NCBI RefSeq assembly: GCF_000956475.1
Contig: NZ_JYJB01000007.1
Location: forward strand, 352,353-416,352
Direction: 5' to 3'
Origin: Microbacterium hydrocarbonoxydans
GTDB lineage: Bacteria; Actinomycetota; Actinomycetes; Actinomycetales; Microbacteriaceae
Length of the DNA: 64,000 nt
Positions 25,601 through 33,486 of the stretch are shown piece after piece. The notes under the pieces were generated by a model, which saw only the letters and a list, made by a program, of their open reading frames with translations, ran no database searches and was not told the origin of the DNA. Numbering within the stretch: position 1 is the first letter of the stretch; each line of letters opens with the position of its first letter. The position numbers and the translations under genes are program-made.

Positions 25601-28585
25601 GGCCAGGTGTCCTTCAGCTACACGGTGCGCGATCCTCAGGGCGAAGAGGGGACGGGTCTGGTGCGCATCGGCGTGCTCGACGGCAAGATCGACGACGCGG
25701 CGCCGGTCACCTACAGCGACTACGTGCGGGTGCAGGCGGGCTCGTCGACGCCTGTGATCCTCGATCCGCGCGCCAACGACCTGGACCCGGCTCAGGGCGA
25801 TCTCGAACTGATCGACCTCGTGCCGAACGCGCCTCAGGTCGAGGGCAACCCCGACTTCGAGCGGCTCAAGGCTCTCATCGACGACAGCACCTCGCTCGAC
25901 GACGGCAGGGTCGTCCTGCGTGCGGGTGACACCGAGGGCACCAACTCGTACATCTACACGGTGCGCTCGACCCGCACCCAGAGCACCTCGCAGGGGCTCG
26001 TGGTCGTCACGGTGACGGAGGGCGCGGTGACCGATCAGCCGACCGTCACCGACACCGTGCTCACCGCCCGCACCAGGGGAGAGCTGGGCGACGGCGGCAT
26101 CGACGTCGTCAGCGACCGGGTGCAGTGGACATCGGGCGACACGAACTCCCTCAAGCTCAGCCTGTGGGGCGATCAGCCCGGCTTCAGCGTGAACGGCAAG
26201 CGCATCATCGGCGAGGCGCCCGCCGAGGGTGCACTGATCCCGTTCCAGCTGACGGGCACGGCCGAGGGCGGCCGCGACGTGGTCGCCTACGGCTTCCTGC
26301 GCATTCCGCCGTTCGACGACCTGCGCGTGCAGCTGAAGCCCGGGGTCACCCCCGTGGTCGTCGACGAGGAGAAGTCCAAGTCCTTCGACGTGATCGACTT
26401 CCTCGACCTTCCCTCGTCCGATCGGATCGAGGTCGCGACAGGGGAGTTCACGGTGCAGCGCGCCGCGGCCAGCTGCACCGCAGAGACGAAGGGAGCGGTC
26501 AAGTACTCGGCCGGCGCCGACGCCCCGTGGGCGGACACGTGCCTCGTGCAGGTGCGCCTGCAGGGCCAGCAGCGCTGGTCGTCGGTGGAGGTGCCGATCG
26601 GCATCCGTCCCGCCGCCCCTCAGGTCGTCCTGACGTCGATCTCGCACACGGTCGCACCAGGTGAGACCGAGACCGTCGACCTGTACTCCTCCATGACCTC
26701 GTGGGAGGGCGGCAGGGAAGGCGATCCGAAGTCGCTCGACTTCGGCGTCGTCTACGCCGGCGCATCCTTCACCGTCACGCAGAACGGCTCCTCGGTGTCG
26801 ATCCTGGCGAACGCTGATGCGAAGCCCGGCACGCGCGAGGACATCGACGTGAACCTGACCGCCTTCGGGGGAGCCTCGGCATCCCTTCGCGTCGTCGTCG
26901 GAATCGCCCCGCCCGATGCGCCTCGGGGCGCGACGCTGACGCGTCAGTGCGTCGTGACGAGCGCGAACTGCTCGATCGAGGTCGTCGGCGTGGCGGGCGA
27001 GTACGACCCGTTCCAGGGCAAGCCCGGTGCCGGACTCAGCCTCGTCTCACTCGGCGAAGGATCGCGCTGCGACGTCGCGACCGCCTCCGTCTCGGGTGAG
27101 CATGCGATCTCGGTGAGCTGGCCGGGCGGCGGCAAGGCCCCCGGCGGCCAGTGCATCTTCCCGTTCGTGGTGGCGGATGCTCAGGGTCGCACCGGCAGCG
27201 GAACCCTCACGCTCGACCTCCAGGGCTACCCGCAGGCCCCCGCCAGCGTGACGACCGTCGGCTACACCCGCAGCACCGTCGTGCTCGAAGTGCCGCTTGG
27301 CGAGGCCGCGAACGCGCACCCCGCCGTCACCTCGGTGACGATCATGCAGGACGGCGCCCCGGCCAACGCCTCGTGCTCGGCGTCGGGTGCCGTCTATCGC
27401 TGCACGGTGAGCGGGCTCGTGACAGGTGCGCCGCACAGCTTCACCGCGGTCGCCGTGAACTCCGTCGGCGCCTCCGCGGCGACCTCCGCCCACACCAGCT
27501 GGGCGTACGCGCCGCCTGAGGTGTCGAACGTCACGGCGACGCCTGTCTACCGTCCCGGCGTCACCGACACCACGCGCGGCGTGGCCGCCCTGACGATCGA
27601 CTCGTCGAACGACGCCGCGTCGTTCCGTGTGCAGGAGACCGGCGAGGTCATCCAGCGCCAGGGGCCGACGACCACCGCAGACATCGTGCTGAGCCCGGGC
27701 GGGCAATCGGTCACGATCGTGCCGATCAGCCAGTTCCAGCCGCCGGCCGGCAACATCGGGAACGAGGGCGGGGCGTTCAGCGTCTCTGTCCAGGTCGCAG
27801 GTGCGCCGTACTTCGACCCGCGCTCGCCGACCGCGACTCCGGTGTCGAACTCGTCCGTGAACGTCTCGGGCATCGCCGCGCAGGGCAACGGCAGCACGCA
27901 GGCGCTGAACGTGGTCTACGTCGCGTGGCGCTCGGGCAACGTGAGCTGCTCGGCCGACGGCAACGGCGGTCTGATCGTCTCCGGCGGCATCACGTCGAGC
28001 TCCCCGTCGATCGGCGGTCTCGACCAGTACAAGCGCTACAACGTCAAGGCCTGCGTCTCGAACGGCTTCGGCGTGGGGGAGTCCAACACGACGAGCGTCT
28101 TCACCTTCGTCTCCGTCGACGGCCCTGGTGGCAACACCACGTACAGCGTCGCGACCTCCCCTCAGCAGAGCGGCAGCACCTACACCTACGGCCTCGCGTC
28201 GGCTCCGTCGCCCACTGTTGAGCCGGAGTTCCAGGCGTGGTACTACCTGTACGGCACGTGGCGCACCGATTTCGTGCTCTCATACGACTCGGCACCGGGG
28301 CAGATCTCGGTCAAGGCCTGCAACATCTCCGAGCCGGACAAGTGCTCGGGGACCGCCCCGATCACGGCGGCGACCGCGCCGACCACGGTGAAGGTGACGT
28401 TCGACGCCTGTCTGCCGCTCGCGAACCAGCAGAGCGCGGTGCAGGTGTCCGCGGCCGCCAGCGGCTCGTACAGCTTCTCGAAGACCGCCGTTCCCGACAC
28501 CATCGGCGTCTACGACGTGAAGATCGACTTCACCGGCGCCTACAACACCCTGTCGACCATCACACATCGGATGAACCTGTGCTGA
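22673..28585 (+). CDS. Giant membrane-anchored propeller/cadherin-like/Fn3 protein (module A)
   Basis: The 1970-residue product has a short basic cytoplasmic head and one membrane helix (about residues 19-40). Residues 50-375 look like a beta-propeller built from short blades (SSVWVMRDSG, GRLWLAG, GTLWADGD, GLIWTAPEG). After an acidic linker comes a run of about 11 cadherin/Ig-like modules of 90-110 residues (about 405-1515), the first marked by DDSFGVRSG and several by Asp-rich turns like GMDADGDS. The last 450 residues hold Fn3-like domains and cysteine pairs, ending MNLC. There is no sortase signal or C-terminal helix, so the C-terminus should be outside and far from the membrane. The layout matches the three giant proteins of module B. 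The role is unknown: adhesin, sensor or contact structure are all possible. Confidence 0.85.
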   Translation: MPIGDRTASETRPRSRGRLIAAVSGIAALAAVVTFAVTAQGYQAQEVPRLESSVWVMRDSGQYARVNTDLAEIDTVRDVDSPEHVWQSGADAVLFSQGSRQRWDLDPADPQDLLSDSGEEGAPLASQPTPVGTRDIVSAGPYVAYRTDTGQVSVTTLEAKAATALVDPFADVEVKKGEEKPTYTADAIGLSPDGLLVMYSSEESAVRRFDVTEHRFLGDGDKISSAPKSTAGLAMTVVGDSWALLQTDKGRLWLAGQGDPVSVDLGEGALLQSGAASGDEVLIADGEGLLSVRLSGGKATRVAEATGVPAAPVVMGDHTFAAWIDTGSGTLWADGDTVPLTVPDAALESASIRPVLQSNGDRAVLVEAGTGLIWTAPEGRLIPLEQWAIEDETEQEEGTVVVEDVAEELPPVAVDDSFGVRSGQQVILPVLFNDHDPNKKDVLTIDPASVGALADAGFGDVSLVGNGQSLVVNVRAASGQTSFTYTVTDGVAVSEPATVTLTVVDPDVNSAPVWCGVEACQQEWPAPQLLPGGSTIVSALAGWVDPEGDPFVLSDAYETDSTAPVMVVPMADGRVAIRHTDPNASDAAIAITIVVQDSHGATAEKTLEVRVTGSPTMVASPVALTVKVDEPQSIAIADHLSGGSGTYRLLDAVQTAAAAEGLEVSPNTAAGTVDITVAAPGQYVVTYTAQDVTTQAEKSAVIRITAVDGSSALAMAPLTAFVREGEDTTVDVLRAVQNTSGRVLIISEASSSTPRLNVGIVGNESIRVSGTTEDGESGVIGTAGVTVADGAGAAVKGTVTVFLAPPSSVTRPIIFPDAITVRAGSLARIDVAANDVAPRGEALIVRPEVTGSGQPDELVFADGNSLRYLAPSTPGTYRLTYAVSLERNPSLSDNGTVTVTVVPPGTNRAPTPTTLTGRVLNGQAVTLTVPTTGMDADGDSIVLADVVQPGKGQGTATVNAAGDAIVYRAPAAGVEGGQVSFSYTVRDPQGEEGTGLVRIGVLDGKIDDAAPVTYSDYVRVQAGSSTPVILDPRANDLDPAQGDLELIDLVPNAPQVEGNPDFERLKALIDDSTSLDDGRVVLRAGDTEGTNSYIYTVRSTRTQSTSQGLVVVTVTEGAVTDQPTVTDTVLTARTRGELGDGGIDVVSDRVQWTSGDTNSLKLSLWGDQPGFSVNGKRIIGEAPAEGALIPFQLTGTAEGGRDVVAYGFLRIPPFDDLRVQLKPGVTPVVVDEEKSKSFDVIDFLDLPSSDRIEVATGEFTVQRAAASCTAETKGAVKYSAGADAPWADTCLVQVRLQGQQRWSSVEVPIGIRPAAPQVVLTSISHTVAPGETETVDLYSSMTSWEGGREGDPKSLDFGVVYAGASFTVTQNGSSVSILANADAKPGTREDIDVNLTAFGGASASLRVVVGIAPPDAPRGATLTRQCVVTSANCSIEVVGVAGEYDPFQGKPGAGLSLVSLGEGSRCDVATASVSGEHAISVSWPGGGKAPGGQCIFPFVVADAQGRTGSGTLTLDLQGYPQAPASVTTVGYTRSTVVLEVPLGEAANAHPAVTSVTIMQDGAPANASCSASGAVYRCTVSGLVTGAPHSFTAVAVNSVGASAATSAHTSWAYAPPEVSNVTATPVYRPGVTDTTRGVAALTIDSSNDAASFRVQETGEVIQRQGPTTTADIVLSPGGQSVTIVPISQFQPPAGNIGNEGGAFSVSVQVAGAPYFDPRSPTATPVSNSSVNVSGIAAQGNGSTQALNVVYVAWRSGNVSCSADGNGGLIVSGGITSSSPSIGGLDQYKRYNVKACVSNGFGVGESNTTSVFTFVSVDGPGGNTTYSVATSPQQSGSTYTYGLASAPSPTVEPEFQAWYYLYGTWRTDFVLSYDSAPGQISVKACNISEPDKCSGTAPITAATAPTTVKVTFDACLPLANQQSAVQVSAAASGSYSFSKTAVPDTIGVYDVKIDFTGAYNTLSTITHRMNLC

Positions 28586-28622
28586 GCGCGCAGCATCCGA
28601 TCCGAAAGGAAGCCCGGATCTC

Positions 28623-29588
28623 ATGACCATCGCGAAAGAGCAGGCGGCCTGGTTCGCCGAGACGTTCTCGATCCTCGCCGGCAACGTCGAGCAGGCCATC
28701 CTCGGCAAGCGCCACGTCGTCGAGCTGGTGCTCGCCGCAGCCGTCACCGGCGGACACGTGCTTCTCGAGGACTTCCCGGGAACGGGAAAGACGGCGCTGG
28801 CTCGCTCGATCGGTCAGACGATCAACGGCACGAGCTCGCGCATCCAGTTCACTCCCGACCTGCTCCCCGGAGACGTCACCGGCATCACGGTGTACGACCA
28901 GAAGGAGGGCACCTTCGAGTTCCACGCGGGCCCGGTCTTCGCGAACATCGTGCTCGCAGACGAGATCAACCGCGCGAGCCCGAAGACGCAGTCGGCGCTG
29001 CTCGAGGTCATGGAGGAGGGCACCGTCACGGTCGACGGCGTCTCGCGCGAGGTGGGCTCGCCGTTCCTCGTGATGGCCACACAGAACCCGATCGAGCAGG
29101 GCGGCACGTACCGCCTGCCCGAGGCGCAGCTCGACCGCTTCATGATCAAGACCTCGATCGGCTACCCCGATGATGCCGCGACCATGCGCATCCTGCAGGG
29201 GGCGGCGACCGTGAAGCCGCCTCTGAAGGGCATCGCCGGCACAGACACGATCCTCACGATGGCCGAGATGGCTCGCGGCGTGTACGTGAACCCGCTGATC
29301 TCCGACTACATCATGCGCATCGTCGACGCGACCCGTCGCGCCTCCGAAGTGCGCCTGGGCGTGAGCGTGCGCGGCGCGCTGGCGCTGTCGCGTCTCGTGA
29401 TGACCTGGGCGGCGAAGTCGGGCCGCACCTTCGTGACCCCCGACGACGTCCGTGATCTCGCGGTCGTCGCTCTCGCGCACCGTCTGGTGCTCGAGCCCGA
29501 GGCGGAATTCGACGGCGTCACGGCTGTCGCCGTGATCGGCCAGATCCTGCTCGACGTCGAACCGCCCCGCGAGAACGGGACTGCGTGA
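28623..29588 (+). CDS. MoxR-family AAA+ ATPase (module A)
   Basis: The 321-residue product is a MoxR-type AAA+ ATPase. Walker A is FPGTGKT (about residues 51-58) and Walker B is VLADEINRASPKTQSALLEV. The sensor region ATQNPIEQGGTYRLPEAQLDRF and the C-terminal lid follow in order. MoxR proteins usually act as chaperone-like partners of neighbouring DUF58 or vWA proteins. AAAGGAAG precedes the start. The gene follows the giant gene after 37 bases and overlaps the DUF58 gene by four bases (GTGA). A close paralogue occupies the same place in module B. Confidence 0.93.
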   Translation: MTIAKEQAAWFAETFSILAGNVEQAILGKRHVVELVLAAAVTGGHVLLEDFPGTGKTALARSIGQTINGTSSRIQFTPDLLPGDVTGITVYDQKEGTFEFHAGPVFANIVLADEINRASPKTQSALLEVMEEGTVTVDGVSREVGSPFLVMATQNPIEQGGTYRLPEAQLDRFMIKTSIGYPDDAATMRILQGAATVKPPLKGIAGTDTILTMAEMARGVYVNPLISDYIMRIVDATRRASEVRLGVSVRGALALSRLVMTWAAKSGRTFVTPDDVRDLAVVALAHRLVLEPEAEFDGVTAVAVIGQILLDVEPPRENGTA

Positions 29589-30955
29589 GCTACAGCACCG
29601 AATCGCGTATCACGCGCACCGCCGCCGGGACGAGCACCTCGACCCGGACCTCGACGGTCACGCGATACGATCGCACGCGCCGCGGACCTGTCCGCGGCGC
29701 GGTGTTCGGCACGCGCAGGATGCTGCGCCGCACCGGTCGGATGCTTCGCCGCGTGTACACGTGGATCGGCGAGACGGTCACCGCGGCCGGCGTGCTCGTG
29801 TCGGCGGCGCTGGTGTTGGGCCTGGTCGGCGGACTGCTGTTCGGCTGGGTCGAGGCGTGGGCCGTTGCGGCGATCGCCCTCGTGCTTCTCGTGGCCTGCG
29901 TGCCGTTCATCCTGGGCGAGCACGACTACCGCATCGAGCTGGCGCTCGGCCGTGACCGCGTCGTGGCCGGAACCGACATCGGAGCGGTGCTCGACGTGCG
30001 CAACAACGGCGCTCGCCTCGCGCTGCCCGGCGTCGTCGACGTGCCGGTGGGCGAGGGGCTCGTCGAGGCCCACGTTCCGCTGCTGAGACCCGCCGGGCAC
30101 CATCGTGAGGAACTCACCATCGCCGCGCACCGCCGCGGGATCATCGACGTGGGTCCGATGACCATCACCCGGGGCGACCCGATCGGCATCCTCCGCCGCG
30201 AACTGAGCTGGCCCGAGGTGCAGCGCATCCACGTGCATCCGGTGACGGTGCGCATTCCCAGCACCAGCGCAGGGCTGATCCGCGACCTCGAGGGCACTCC
30301 GAGCTCGGTCCTCGTCGACGCGGACCTCTCCTTCCATGCCGTGCGCGAGTACGTGGTCGGCGATTCGCAGCGCCACGTGCACTGGAAGTCGACGGCCAAG
30401 ACGGGCAAGCTCATGGTGCGGCAGTATGAAGAGTCGCGTCATGCCCGCATCGCGATCATCCTCGACCTCGCCGCCTCGTCGTACGAGAGCGACGACGAGT
30501 TCGAGACGACCGTGAGCGCCGCGGCGTCGCTCGCGCTGCAGGGCGTCACCGAAGGGCGTGACGTGCTGTTCGTGGTCAGCAACGAGATCCCCGAGCACGC
30601 GCGCGCGGAGGTGCTGTCGATCAGCACGCTGCCGACCGTCACGCCGAAGGCGCTGCTGGACGCGACCAGCGGAGTGGATGCCGCCGACAACGTCATGCGC
30701 CTCGAATCCGTGACGAAGCTCACGGTGCAGTCGTACCCCGATCTGTCGATCGCGTTCTTGATGACCGGCTCGCTCATGCCGCTCGACCGTCTGCGCATGG
30801 CTGCGATCTCCCTGCCGGCCGCGGTGGAAGCGGTGGCCGTGCGCTCCGAACTCGGCGAGGAGCCCACGCTGCGCAGCGCGCGCGAGCTCGCGGTGATGAC
30901 GCTCGGCGCGCTCGGAGACCTGCCGCAGATGCTGGCCCGTGGAGTGCTCAAATGA
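29585..30955 (+). CDS. DUF58 family membrane protein (module A)
   Basis: The 456-residue product starts at a GTG overlapping the MoxR stop. An unusual Ser/Thr/Arg-rich head of about 45 residues (GTSTSTRTSTVTRYDRTRR) precedes two membrane helices (about residues 62-107). A cytoplasmic DUF58 domain contains the family hallmark REYVVGDSQRHVHWKSTAKT near residue 255 and MVRQYEESR after it. The vWA-like metal site is degenerate (ILDLAASS rather than DxSxS). DUF58 proteins pair with MoxR ATPases and transglutaminase-like proteins in many bacteria. It overlaps the next gene by ATGA. Confidence 0.9.
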   Translation: MSYSTESRITRTAAGTSTSTRTSTVTRYDRTRRGPVRGAVFGTRRMLRRTGRMLRRVYTWIGETVTAAGVLVSAALVLGLVGGLLFGWVEAWAVAAIALVLLVACVPFILGEHDYRIELALGRDRVVAGTDIGAVLDVRNNGARLALPGVVDVPVGEGLVEAHVPLLRPAGHHREELTIAAHRRGIIDVGPMTITRGDPIGILRRELSWPEVQRIHVHPVTVRIPSTSAGLIRDLEGTPSSVLVDADLSFHAVREYVVGDSQRHVHWKSTAKTGKLMVRQYEESRHARIAIILDLAASSYESDDEFETTVSAAASLALQGVTEGRDVLFVVSNEIPEHARAEVLSISTLPTVTPKALLDATSGVDAADNVMRLESVTKLTVQSYPDLSIAFLMTGSLMPLDRLRMAAISLPAAVEAVAVRSELGEEPTLRSARELAVMTLGALGDLPQMLARGVLK

Positions 30956-33486
30956 GCGGCACGGCGGCGCGGCGAGAGCAGGCTTCGCTGTTCAGCGCCC
31001 TCAACCTGTGGGGCCTCGGCTACGTCTTCGCGGGCGTGGTGCTCGCGACGCTCGCTGCCTGGCCGGTGTACGACGCGCCCCGCGCCCTGATCGTGGGCAT
31101 CGTCGGCGGGCTCATCGGAATGGCCGCGGCCGTTCTCGCCCGGATGCTGCGCTGGGGCACGCTGCTGGCGGCCGTGCTCGCGGCAGCGGCCTACGTCGTC
31201 GTCGTCGTGCCGCTCGCGATCCCCTCGGCCCTGTCGTCGCCGCCGGCGTTCTTCGGCGGCCTCCGCGACGCAGTGCTCGGCGTGGTGCTCGGCTGGAAGC
31301 AGATCCTGACTCTGAAACCGCCGCTCGGCGAGTACCAGGCGGTGCTCATCCCCTTCCTGGTCGTGGTGCTGTTCGGCGCGTTCGTCTCCGCACTCCTGGT
31401 GCTGGGCCGCAGCAGTCGTCGCTCGACGTTCGCAGTCATCGTCGTCTCGGCCATGAGCGTCTTCGGCATCGCCTTCGGCGCCACGGGGACGAGTGCTCCC
31501 GTCGTGCTGCTGGGCTTCACGCTGCCTGCGCCGCGTGAGTGGCTGATCGGCGTGGCGGTCTTCCTCATCGCGCTCGTCTTCCTGGTCGGCGCCTCCCGCC
31601 TCCGCCGCTCGCGGGCCCTGCGGGCGGTCGCCGCGCACAACATCACCCGCCGTGCGACTCCGGCGTGGCTCAGCATCCGCCGCCATCTGCTGTCCGCCGG
31701 CCTGATCGTCGTGGCCCTGGTCGCAGGGCTCGCCATCGCACCAGCGGCCGCCGGCTGGTCGGACCGCTCCGTGCTGCGCGACGAGGTCGAGCCGATGATC
31801 GTGGTGCAGCAGCAGCCGAGTCCGCTCGGCGAGTACCGCTCGTGGTTCACGGCCGACCGCGCCGACGAGACGGTCGTGAAGATCGACGGTGACCCCGGCG
31901 ACGTCGAGCGCATCAGGATCGCCACGCTCGACGCTTACGACGGCCAGGACTTCCACATCTCCGCAGACGACCGGTTCACCCGACTGCCGCGTGCCGCGGC
32001 CGCGGGCGAGAGCCGCGTCGAGCTCGACATCACAGTGGGCGACGCGTACAGCGGAATCTGGGTGCCGACCCCCTCGGGGCTCGCGCAGGCGCCGACGTTC
32101 TCCGGCTCGCGCGCCGACGCACTGGCCGACGGCTTCCACGTGGACGACGGCGGTGACACCGCGATCACGATCGCCGATGCACCGGGGGGAGCCGCAGGAC
32201 TCGTGCCGGGCGACCGATACCGGGTGCTCGTCGATGCACCGGGCAAGCCCGCCTCGCTGACCGACGTGCAGGGCGGCGACTCGCTGCTCGATGCCGATCA
32301 GCATCCCGCGCTGGCCGAATGGGCCGACATGCAGGAGCTGCCGCGCACCGGAGCCGGGTTCCTCGAGCTCATCGAGCGGCTGCGCGCTCGCGGCTACCTC
32401 TCGCACGCGCTGCTCGATGACGAGGCCGCAGCCGCCTGGATCGCCGATCTGAAGGCCAAAGAGGGATACTCGTTCGCTCCGAGCTATGCCGGTCACTCCA
32501 GCGCGCGGATCGAGGAGCTCTTCACCTCGCTGGTCGACCAGCAGCGCCGCGCCGGGGCCGATGCGACGCCCCAGATGCTCGTGGCGGCGGTCGGCGACGA
32601 CGAGCAGTTCGCCACGGCGGCGGCGCTCCTCGCGCAGCTCTGGGGACTCGAGTCGCGCGTCGTCCTTGGTGCACGCCTCCCCGCGGCCGCGGAGGTGCCG
32701 GGCATCCCCGCCTGTGACACCGTGTGCACGGGATCGAACATGACCGCGTGGGTCGAGGTGCGCGCGTCGGGCGGCGACTGGGTCGCAGTCGACGTGACGC
32801 CGCAGTTCTCCCAGCTGCCGAGCCTGATCACCGAGGGCGAGCAGCTGCCCGAGCATCCGACCGTGCCCGAGCAGCCGCACTCCGAGGCTCTCGATCCGCC
32901 GCAGGCGCAGAGCGATTCGCACGACGGAGAAGTGCCGCCTGAGCCGGTCGCGTCCGACGCGCTCGCGGTCGTGCTCTTCATCGCCCGCATCGTCGGCCTC
33001 AGCCTGCTCACGCTCGCACTGCTGCTGCTGCCGCTGATCGTCCTGCTGGTGGTCAAACGGCACCGCAGCAAGGCTCGACGCACCGCGCCCGACCCCGAGG
33101 TGCGACTGGTGGGGGCGTGGGAAGAGCTCGCCGACCTCTATGTCGACCACGAGATCCCGATGGCCACCGCCGGCACTCGCGTGCAGAGCGCGAGCGGGGC
33201 CGAGCGCCCCGCCGCCGAGCGCCTGGCACGGGTCGTCGACCAGGCGGTGTTCGCGCCGTATCCTCCGGACGAGGCGGAGGCGGAGCACGCGTGGGGCATC
33301 GTCGACGAGGAAAGACAGGCGCTGCGCGCTGAGCAGAGCAGATGGTCGGCACTGCGGTCGCGGCTGCGGCTGAGGTCGTTCCTGGCCCGGATCGCGCCGA
33401 CACGGAGGATCGCGTTCGGGAGCCGCCACCTGGCACTCGGTACGCTCGCATTGGCCGGTGCGCGCCGGCAGGAGGAGGACGCATGA
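30952..33486 (+). CDS. Transglutaminase-fold membrane protein, catalytic residues replaced (module A)
   Basis: The 844-residue product has the TgpA-like layout: about six or seven N-terminal membrane helices (to about residue 265), an external region with a transglutaminase-like fold (about 500-640), one more helix (about 670-695) and a cytoplasmic tail. In an active enzyme the triad is Cys-His-Asp. Here the motif reads VGDDEQFA, so Asp550 sits where the cysteine should be. TAWVEV has Thr598 in place of His. Only Asp614 (VDVTPQ) remains. It is therefore probably not a peptide crosslinking enzyme. ATGA overlaps on both sides place it firmly in the operon. Two extra cysteines (ACDTVC) lie in an insertion before the TAWVEV block. 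Confidence 0.85.
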   Translation: MSGTAARREQASLFSALNLWGLGYVFAGVVLATLAAWPVYDAPRALIVGIVGGLIGMAAAVLARMLRWGTLLAAVLAAAAYVVVVVPLAIPSALSSPPAFFGGLRDAVLGVVLGWKQILTLKPPLGEYQAVLIPFLVVVLFGAFVSALLVLGRSSRRSTFAVIVVSAMSVFGIAFGATGTSAPVVLLGFTLPAPREWLIGVAVFLIALVFLVGASRLRRSRALRAVAAHNITRRATPAWLSIRRHLLSAGLIVVALVAGLAIAPAAAGWSDRSVLRDEVEPMIVVQQQPSPLGEYRSWFTADRADETVVKIDGDPGDVERIRIATLDAYDGQDFHISADDRFTRLPRAAAAGESRVELDITVGDAYSGIWVPTPSGLAQAPTFSGSRADALADGFHVDDGGDTAITIADAPGGAAGLVPGDRYRVLVDAPGKPASLTDVQGGDSLLDADQHPALAEWADMQELPRTGAGFLELIERLRARGYLSHALLDDEAAAAWIADLKAKEGYSFAPSYAGHSSARIEELFTSLVDQQRRAGADATPQMLVAAVGDDEQFATAAALLAQLWGLESRVVLGARLPAAAEVPGIPACDTVCTGSNMTAWVEVRASGGDWVAVDVTPQFSQLPSLITEGEQLPEHPTVPEQPHSEALDPPQAQSDSHDGEVPPEPVASDALAVVLFIARIVGLSLLTLALLLLPLIVLLVVKRHRSKARRTAPDPEVRLVGAWEELADLYVDHEIPMATAGTRVQSASGAERPAAERLARVVDQAVFAPYPPDEAEAEHAWGIVDEERQALRAEQSRWSALRSRLRLRSFLARIAPTRRIAFGSRHLALGTLALAGARRQEEDA

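Noticed and set aside
30952..33486. Calling the transglutaminase-like proteins active crosslinking enzymes for the giant proteins
   Set aside because: Neither copy has the catalytic cysteine at the expected position.
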